Program-made: the position numbers and the translations under genes
Notes under the pieces: generated by a model
What the model was told of the DNA's origin: nothing
Database searches by the model: none
Seen by the model: the letters and a program-made list of their open reading frames with translations, nothing else
Source of the DNA: Rufibacter psychrotolerans
GTDB taxonomy: Bacteria > Bacteroidota > Bacteroidia > Cytophagales > Hymenobacteraceae
Assembly (NCBI RefSeq): GCF_016924645.1
Contig: NZ_JAFFJV010000003.1
Coordinates: forward strand, 62,001-126,000
Direction: 5' to 3'
DNA length: 64,000 nt
Part shown: positions 58,529 to 64,000 of the stretch, piece by piece
How positions within the stretch are numbered: position 1 is the stretch's first letter
Layout: each line of letters begins with the position of its first letter

Positions 58529-59449
58529 TCAGGCAGCGGTTTTCTTGGGCAGGCAGCACTGCTTGTACTTCTGGCCGCTGCCGCAAGGGCACGGCTCGTT
58601 GCGGCCCAGGCGCTTGCCGTACGGGTTCAGCAACTCCCGGAAGTTAAGCCCGAACCGCCGTTTGGGGTTCTGGTGGAAAATCTTGGTGAGCAGGTTGTAC
58701 AGCCGCGGGTGCCGCTCGGCCAGCTGGCCGGGTTTCTCAAAGAAATACTCCGTAGACACGGCAAAGAATTCGGCCTCATTGGTGGCCGCATACGGGTTGA
58801 TGTCTGATTCGCCTTTCCTGATTTGTTTGATCTTGCGGTCTACCAGCTCCTGCCAGGGCTTTACCAGTTCATCGGGCAGGTACGCGGCGGGCGTGCCGTC
58901 AATCTCGCCGTCGGCCTGGTCCAGCAGGTGCGCAAACTCATGGATGCCCACGTTCTGGCGGTCGGCCATGTCGTTGAAGCCGCGCTCCAGGGCCGGTTTG
59001 GAGAGGGTCACGTAATGGTCGTTCTGGAACGGGTTTACGCGGCCCAGCACCTCAGAGACGGCCTCACTGTCTTCGTGCTTGAACCGCTCTAAACTGCCCG
59101 GAAACACCAGCACCTCGCCCAGGTTCTGGTACTCCCAGTCCTGAATGCCGAAGATGGGAATAATGGCGCTGGCCGCCACCAGCACTTTGGTGGTATCGTC
59201 TATGGCGACTTCAATGCCCGTGATGCGCTTCTCAGACAGGAACAGCTGCACCATCTTCTCAAAGCGGTGCTTTTCCTCCTCGGTCTTCAGGGTGTGGTAA
59301 AAGCCCACCCGGTCTGTGAGGATTTTGCGCCACTCCGCCGGAAACTCCTGCGCCAGCACTTTCTTGCGCCGGCGCGGCTTGCGGGTAGCCCACCGGTAAA
59401 ACACCACCACCACTACCGCCACTACTACTAAAAATGCGACCATTCCCAT
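58529..59449 (-). CDS. membrane-anchored M90 (MtfA-like) zinc metallopeptidase with C-terminal SEC-C motif
   Basis: 306 residues from the ATG at 59447-59449; the 71-codon extension upstream reads through the promoter area of the neighbouring gene. One N-terminal helix (residues about 3-19, VAFLVVVAVVVVVFYRWA) is followed by basic residues. The M90/MtfA domain has QNVGIHEFAHLLDQADGE (HExxH) near residue 178 and NEAEFFAVSTEYFFEKP with the third Glu ligand. The C-terminus is a SEC-C zinc motif, GRNEPCPCGSGQKYKQCC. E. coli MtfA has neither the helix nor the SEC-C motif, so this is a distinct arrangement. Confidence 0.93.
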   Translation of the reverse strand: MGMVAFLVVVAVVVVVFYRWATRKPRRRKKVLAQEFPAEWRKILTDRVGFYHTLKTEEEKHRFEKMVQLFLSEKRITGIEVAIDDTTKVLVAASAIIPIFGIQDWEYQNLGEVLVFPGSLERFKHEDSEAVSEVLGRVNPFQNDHYVTLSKPALERGFNDMADRQNVGIHEFAHLLDQADGEIDGTPAAYLPDELVKPWQELVDRKIKQIRKGESDINPYAATNEAEFFAVSTEYFFEKPGQLAERHPRLYNLLTKIFHQNPKRRFGLNFRELLNPYGKRLGRNEPCPCGSGQKYKQCCLPKKTAA

Positions 59450-59656
59450 AGCCGATTCCAACGTTCGTTGCGGGAGAAAGATATGCACCGGGCCAAGAAT
59501 AGTGTTGCACCCAACGTTACCCCAAGCAACCGGCCCGTTGTTGGGCAGCGCCACCTCTTTCCCGTTCCTTTTCCGCAAAACGGCCCTGAAACGCCCCACC
59601 TTTGAACCCGTGCGCGGGTAAGCATCACAGGAGCGCCGCGGCCCCCAACCAGCCAC

Positions 59657-59686
59657 TTGCAATGCACAGAATACTTTTTACATTTG
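59657..59686 (+). promoter_or_regulatory. consensus promoter of the DUF1801 gene
   Basis: TTG (59657-59659), exactly 19 nt, then TACATTTG (59679-59686). The leader would be about 55 nt to the ATG at 59746, supporting that start over the longer frame from 59602. Confidence 0.72.
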
Positions 59687-59745
59687 GTGAACGGCACCCT
59701 TTCGGCGGTGCCTGGTTAGAAAAATCCACTGTAAACAAACTGGTT

Positions 59746-60201
59746 ATGCCCACTACCGCCCTTCGTCCACAGGACTACCTGGAAACCCTGCCCGAGGACC
59801 GCAAACAAGCCATGGCGCAGTTGCGGAGCACCCTGCTGGAAAACCTGCCCAGCGGCTTTTCTGAGGAAATGAGCTATGGCATGATTGGCTACGTGGTGCC
59901 GCACACGCTCTACCCGGCTGGTTACCACTGCAACCCCAGTTTACCGCTGCCGTTCCTGAGCATTGCCTCGCAGAAAAACTTTATTGCCGTGTACCACATG
60001 GGTCTGTACGCCGACCCTGAGCTGCTGGCCTGGTTCACGGCGGAGTACCCCAAGCACAGCAAAACCAAACTGGACATGGGCAAAAGCTGCATCCGGTTCA
60101 AGAAGCCAGACCAGATTCCCTTTGAGCTGCTGGCCCAACTGGCCGCCAAAATAACGCCCCAGGACTGGATTGACCGGTACGAGGCCCAGTACAAAAAATA
60201 A
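59746..60201 (+). CDS. DUF1801 family protein
   Basis: 151 residues from the ATG at 59746, placed downstream of a consensus promoter; the longer frame starts upstream of it. Landmarks: YLETLPEDRKQAMAQLRSTL, EEMSYGMIGYVVPH, ASQKNFIAVYHMGLY and MGKSCIRFKKPDQIP, a YdhG-like fold. Function unknown. 106 nt before the DHFR-like gene and in the same direction. Confidence 0.9.
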   Translation: MPTTALRPQDYLETLPEDRKQAMAQLRSTLLENLPSGFSEEMSYGMIGYVVPHTLYPAGYHCNPSLPLPFLSIASQKNFIAVYHMGLYADPELLAWFTAEYPKHSKTKLDMGKSCIRFKKPDQIPFELLAQLAAKITPQDWIDRYEAQYKK

Positions 60202-60264
60202 CGGGACCGCCCCCAGCGCTGGCCCATGCGGGCAAACCGCCGGTTAGGCCTAGCCAAGTCCTCC

Positions 60265-60299
60265 TTTCAAGGCTTTTTTCTGGTAAAAACCCCAAAAAC
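60265..60299. repeat. family D palindrome between DUF1801 and DHFR-like genes
   Basis: TTTCAAGGCTTTTTTCTGG then TAAAAACCCCAAAAAC, ending 8 nt before the downstream ATG. At this place it might attenuate or lie in the leader of the next gene. Confidence 0.5.
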
Positions 60300-60307
60300 A
60301 CCCCGAG

Positions 60308-60841
60308 ATGCGAAAGGTAGTTCTCTACATTGCCATGAGCCTGGACGGCTACATCGCCACGGAAGACGACAACATTGATTTCCTGAGTTTGGTGGAAAGG
60401 CCCGGTGAAGACTACGGGTACCGGGCATTCCAGCAGACGGTAGACACCCTTATCTGGGGCCGCCGCACCTATGAGAAAGTGCTCTCGTTTGGCATGCCCG
60501 AGTTTCCGCACAAAGACAAAAAGTGCTACGTGCTCTCCACCACCAGGACCGGCCATGACGAAAACGTGGAGTTCTACGGCGGCGACCTGAAAGACCTTAT
60601 TTCCGCGCTGCGGCAACAGCCCGGCAAAGACATCTACTGTGATGGCGGCGGCGAGGTGGTCTACAGCCTGCTCAAAGAACGCCTCATTGACAAGCTGATC
60701 ATCTCGGTGATTCCGCACCTGCTGGGCAGCGGCATAAGGCTGTTCAAAGACGGCCGCCCCGAGCAGCACCTCACCCTCACCCAAAGCCTCACGTTTCCTG
60801 CCTCGGGCCTGGTGCAGCTCTGGTTTGACAGAAAAGACTGA
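60308..60841 (+). CDS. dihydrofolate reductase-like (RibD C-terminal domain) protein
   Basis: 177 residues. KVVLYIAMSLDGYIATEDDN at the N-terminus, TLIWGRRTYEKVLSF near residue 48, and DIYCDGGGEVVYSLLKERLI near residue 110 followed by IPHLLGSGIRLF. This is the RibD_C/YwjB-type group of NADPH-binding proteins, related to but distinct from true DHFR. Substrate unknown. A perfect terminator follows at 60914-60957. Confidence 0.93.
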   Translation: MRKVVLYIAMSLDGYIATEDDNIDFLSLVERPGEDYGYRAFQQTVDTLIWGRRTYEKVLSFGMPEFPHKDKKCYVLSTTRTGHDENVEFYGGDLKDLISALRQQPGKDIYCDGGGEVVYSLLKERLIDKLIISVIPHLLGSGIRLFKDGRPEQHLTLTQSLTFPASGLVQLWFDRKD

Positions 60842-60913
60842 TGAGTTCTGTTTCAACCCCGCTTTATTGACCGCAACAGCCAGCAACAAGGCAAAAGCAG
60901 CAACAAGACAAAA

Positions 60914-60957
60914 GAGCGTTTCTGGGCTGATTTCCTGAAATCAGCCCAGAAACGCTC
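60914..60957 (+). terminator. perfect 20-bp hairpin terminator (family D core) overlapping a family B element
   Basis: Arms 60914-60933 and 60938-60957 are exact complements around CCTG, with core GGGCTGATTT/AAATCAGCCC. Compared with the hemJ terminator the pair TT/AA has become AT/AT, so pairing is conserved. Its last base is the first of the family B element. Confidence 0.88.
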
Positions 60958-61006
60958 CCTCGCTCGCCTCTGGCGAGTGTGCGCCATCAGGAGGCCTCTG
61001 GCCTCC
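60957..61006. repeat. family B element, solitary copy
   Basis: Constant hairpin CTCGCC-TCT-GGCGAG (within 60957-60981) followed by the variable hairpin GAGGCC-TCT-GGCCTC, extended by one G-C pair at 60990-61006. No inverted partner in the gap before the cytochrome gene. Confidence 0.88.
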
Positions 61007-61123
61007 ACACACAGAAGTTTGCCTACCGTTCAAGCAAAGGGAAGCTCCTCTGCTCCTGCCCCTGCGCGAACCTTCTCCCAACCGGATTTCCTCTACTCCT
61101 TTCCAGGACCAGTTGCCAGCGGA

Positions 61124-62002
61124 CTATTGAATAGATTGGCAATACTGGTATAGCGAGGCCAGTTCTTTGTCGGTGTACTGGGCGGTCATTTTCCAGGGCA
61201 TGTTCTCGTTGCTCAGCTGCTTGCCCTCGGGGGTTTTGCCGGTACGCAGGGTTTGGATGAACTGCACCTTGGTCCATTTGCCCACGTGCCCGGCCCGGGT
61301 GATGTTGGGTACCGGCGGAAAACCCGGCGCCACCGGGTCGCCGCCCTGCAGGTTGGTGCCGTGGCAGCCGCTGCAGGAAACCGCCAGGTACTTGCCCATG
61401 GCCACGCCTTCCACGGTGTCTACCTGCGCCACCATCGGCTTGCCGTGGTCAATTTTTTCCACAGACAGCAGCGGCATCTTATCCAAATACGCCATTACTT
61501 TTACCACCGGCCCCAGGTCTGAGGCGGGCAAGGGTTTGTCTACGGGCGCCAGGCTTTGGCAATAGGCAATAATAGCGGCCATGTCCTGGGCCGACAGCAA
61601 GGTGGTCTCGTGCGAAGGCATGAACAGCAGGGCTTTGCCGTTGGGGTCCACCCCGTGCCTGAGCGCCCTTACCCAGTCGGTGGTGCTGTAATGGGCGGGC
61701 AGGCCGCCCTGCCCCTTGGTAAGATTGGCGGCCACCAGGCGGCCCAGCGCCCGGTCTTCAATCATGACCTTGCCCGCCAGGTCAGGGCCGTGGCAGTCGG
61801 TGCAGCCTTTGATGGCCACCAGGTGCTTCCCGCGGCTCAGCAGGGCCTGGTCCTGGGCTACGTCAAGGCGTTCGGGGGCAAACGTGTACTTCTTCTCCAT
61901 GCGCTGGCCTATGTCATAAGACACGTAGGCGTACGCCAGACAAAGGATAACGAGGAAGGCCCCCAGGACCAGGCCCGTCCATTTCAGGATTTTCTTAACC
62001 AT
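61124..62002 (-). CDS. membrane-anchored diheme cytochrome c
   Basis: 292 residues. One N-terminal helix (about residues 8-28, WTGLVLGAFLVILCLAYAYV) anchors it facing the periplasm. Two class I cytochrome domains: CTDCH near residue 67 and CSGCH near residue 210, each followed by a Met candidate (FMPSHETT; ENMPWKM). It transfers electrons, perhaps to a terminal oxidase or in alcohol/sugar dehydrogenase chains. No partner dehydrogenase is in the window. Confidence 0.93.
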   Translation of the reverse strand: MVKKILKWTGLVLGAFLVILCLAYAYVSYDIGQRMEKKYTFAPERLDVAQDQALLSRGKHLVAIKGCTDCHGPDLAGKVMIEDRALGRLVAANLTKGQGGLPAHYSTTDWVRALRHGVDPNGKALLFMPSHETTLLSAQDMAAIIAYCQSLAPVDKPLPASDLGPVVKVMAYLDKMPLLSVEKIDHGKPMVAQVDTVEGVAMGKYLAVSCSGCHGTNLQGGDPVAPGFPPVPNITRAGHVGKWTKVQFIQTLRTGKTPEGKQLSNENMPWKMTAQYTDKELASLYQYCQSIQ

Positions 62003-62254
62003 GTTCTCAGTGCTTTGCTTTTAAGTGATGCAGGCGGTAAGACCTGAACCGTATTTCAGCAAAGACCGGTAACCGGGGCGGTTTCCCCTACTTGGGTCTC
62101 AACAATTTAGCATGCAGCGGCCCGAATGCAGGCACCACCGTCCTCAGGCTGGCTGCTCTGCGCCTGGGCACGCAGACGTGGGGGGAGATTAGACAAACGG
62201 AAAGTGCGGGCGCGCAATCAACGGCAAGGTGCAGTTTGGGCTATTCTTTGTCTG

Positions 62255-64000
62255 CTAACGTTTGAAGTACACCCTAAACGTGGAGCCTTTGCCCTTCTCG
62301 CTTTCCACCTCTATGTGGCCGCCGGCGTTCTCCACAATGCGTTTTACAATGTAGAGGCCAATGCCGGTCCCTTCCACGTGGTCATGCAGGCGCTTGAACA
62401 TGGTAAAGATCTTGGACTTGTCCTCGGGTTTCAGGCCCAAGCCGTTGTCTGAGACCGACAGCACCAGGTAACCCGGCACGGCCTGGGTGGAGATGTGCAC
62501 CTGGGGCGTACGGTCTGGCGAGCGGTACTTAAGGGCATTGCTGAACAGGTTGTAGACAACGCTGCGCACGTTCTTGGCCGAAAAATTCACCACCGACTCG
62601 GGGGCGTAGTGGGTGATAATCTCGGCGCCGGTGTTCCTGATGGTGTTTTCAAAGTCCAGCTGCACCTCGGCCACCACCTCGGCCAGGTGAATGGGGGCAA
62701 TGTCTTCGCCGGCGCCGCGCTGCACCTTGGCAACCTCGGTCAAGTCGGCCACGGCCCGCTTGAAGCGGCCCACCGAGGAGTTCATGAGGCTAAGCACCCG
62801 CTGCACCACCTCTTCCTCCCGCACCTGCGGAGGCAGGTACTCCACCAGGGTTTCAATGAGGCCCTCAATGTTGGAGATGGGGGCTTTGAGGTCATGCGAG
62901 GCCGAGTACACAAAATTATCCAGATCGGCGTTGATGGCGCGCAGCTCGGTGTTCATGGCTTCAATCTCGTGGCGGGCCTGCACCTGCTCGTTCACGCCAA
63001 TGGCCACGGCAATTACCCCCACAATGTTGCCCCGGCGGTCGCGCATGGGGTGGTACACAAAACTGAAGTAGACGGGCTCCAGCTTGCCACCCCGCTCCAG
63101 CATCACCCTCAGCTCATTGTTCACGTAGGGCACGCCGGTGGTAAGCACCCCGTCCAGCAGCTCTTTGATGCCCTGGTCCTTCACCTCGGGCAAGGCTTGC
63201 AGGATGGGCTTGCCAATCACGTCACCGTGCCGCTTGCCCCACAGCTCGCAGATACCGGGGTTGGCCAGTTCTACCACGTGCTCGGGCCCCCGCAGAATGC
63301 AGATGGCCACGGGTGCCTGCTGGAACAGATCGGTGAGTTCGGCCTGCTGGCGGGCGGCTTCTTCGCGGGCCTGCACGCTGGCCACCGAAGTGGCAATCTG
63401 GCCGGCCAGCAGCTCATGGAAACTCTTGTAATCGGCGTCGTACTCCAGGTCTGGGCTGATGCCCGCCACAAAGAACCCCACCAACTGGTCATGCCCCGGC
63501 CGCAGGATGGGCAGAATGGCGGCCTGGTGCGGCAGCCTAGGGGTGGAGCCGGCGGGCTGCGGGTCTAGCAGGCCCTCCAGGTTGTCTAGCAGCAACATGC
63601 TCCTGGAGGCGGCCACTTCCTGCAGGGGCCACCCTTTTTCGGGGCTCTCCTCGCCTAAACGCACGTGGGTGGCCACGCGGGGCTTTACCTTTCCGGAGGA
63701 GCTGACCAGGTGGGCCTCTGTGCGGGCGCGGTTGAGCAGGTAGATCTGGCTGAACGGAATATCGCTTTCGTTGTGGCCCAGCAGGTTGCAGGTGGCCTGG
63801 CAGGCCTGCTCCAGGCTCTGGATCTGGGGCATGGCATCGGCAATGTCCCGCAGGGTCTTCAGCCGCCGCTGGTTTAAGATAGTGCTGGTGACCTCAGTAC
63901 AGGCACAGAAAACGCCAAACTCCCGGCCCTGGTCATCAAAGGCGGGACTGTAGGAAAAAGTCCAATAGGTTTCCTCCGGGAAGCCTTTCCGCTCCAGGTA
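62255..64000 (-). CDS. PAS/GAF sensor histidine kinase, N-terminus cut by window edge
   Basis: The frame stays open from the stop at 62255 to the right edge: 581 residues, none missing at the C-terminus. The first visible residues (YLERKGFPEETYWTFSYSPA, FDDQGREFGVFCACTEVT) are the end of a PAS domain. A GAF domain follows (about 45-215), then a second PAS (about 220-345; FQQAPVAICILRGPEHVVEL). The kinase core has YSASHDLKAPISNIEGL with the phospho-His and an ATPase ending GTGIGLYIVKRIVENAGGH. The lack of membrane segments suggests a cytosolic sensor. The true start lies beyond position 64000; the ATG at 63832 is internal. Confidence 0.95.
   Translation of the reverse strand, partial: YLERKGFPEETYWTFSYSPAFDDQGREFGVFCACTEVTSTILNQRRLKTLRDIADAMPQIQSLEQACQATCNLLGHNESDIPFSQIYLLNRARTEAHLVSSSGKVKPRVATHVRLGEESPEKGWPLQEVAASRSMLLLDNLEGLLDPQPAGSTPRLPHQAAILPILRPGHDQLVGFFVAGISPDLEYDADYKSFHELLAGQIATSVASVQAREEAARQQAELTDLFQQAPVAICILRGPEHVVELANPGICELWGKRHGDVIGKPILQALPEVKDQGIKELLDGVLTTGVPYVNNELRVMLERGGKLEPVYFSFVYHPMRDRRGNIVGVIAVAIGVNEQVQARHEIEAMNTELRAINADLDNFVYSASHDLKAPISNIEGLIETLVEYLPPQVREEEVVQRVLSLMNSSVGRFKRAVADLTEVAKVQRGAGEDIAPIHLAEVVAEVQLDFENTIRNTGAEIITHYAPESVVNFSAKNVRSVVYNLFSNALKYRSPDRTPQVHISTQAVPGYLVLSVSDNGLGLKPEDKSKIFTMFKRLHDHVEGTGIGLYIVKRIVENAGGHIEVESEKGKGSTFRVYFKR

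Overview
The window looks like chromosomal DNA of a Bacteroidota (Cytophagales), most probably a member of the Hymenobacteraceae such as Rufibacter or a close relative. The support is the gene content: a SusC/RagA outer-membrane protein, type IX secretion (T9SS) cargo with both type A and type B C-terminal domains, the rpmB-rpmG-DUF4295-ftsY-rimO block, the bacillithiol enzyme BshC, and promoters with TAnnTTTG -7 boxes. The genus is inferred from memory of gene content and style, not from a search. No rRNA, tRNA, prophage or CRISPR array was seen.

Layout. 1-4.2 kb: a SusC-type receptor cut by the left edge, then 5-formyl-THF cyclo-ligase and bshC. 4.2-10.6 kb: rimO, a REP-associated transposase (RAYT) between palindromes, ftsY, DUF4295, L33, an M24 aminopeptidase and L28. 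10.7-12.9 kb: a DUF5522 mini-protein, a repeat-bearing gap and ornithine aminotransferase. 13-20.5 kb: two large T9SS cargo proteins, hemB, a TlpA-like thioredoxin protein and a lipoprotein. 20.6-25 kb: metallophosphoesterase, a barrel-like protein, hemJ, an SDYEK-repeat protein and a GroES-like protein. 25-36 kb: TPR histidine kinase, homogentisate dioxygenase, C-terminal processing protease, a tandem pair of paralogous secreted proteins, a zinc phospholipase C-like protein, def and ruvX. 36-45 kb: serine hydrolase, M16 protease, lipoprotein, TonB receptor. 45.8-60.8 kb: LLM oxidoreductase, pirin, GH3 glycosidase, small oxidoreductases, VOC protein, MATE transporter, M90 peptidase with a SEC-C motif, DUF1801 and DHFR-like proteins. 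61-64 kb: diheme cytochrome c and a PAS/GAF histidine kinase cut by the right edge.

Most genes are housekeeping or envelope functions and no cluster forms an evident multi-gene defence or biosynthetic system. hemB and hemJ both belong to haem synthesis and lie about 6 kb apart. Many genes encode exported proteins.

The unusual content is between the genes. At least five families of short palindromic elements fill nearly every gap: (A) a REP flanking the RAYT; (B) a two-hairpin element with one constant and one covarying hairpin; (C) an element with a constant tail and a covarying stem; (D) an AT-edged, GC-cored palindrome of about 36 bp found about once per 2 kb, always intergenic; (E) CCTCACAGG-stem terminators. 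There are also three long inverted repeats (38, 30 and 34 bp arms) and a 170-bp repeat present twice in opposite orientation, 38 kb apart. I judge these elements, with covariation visible by eye, to be the most likely undescribed material here.
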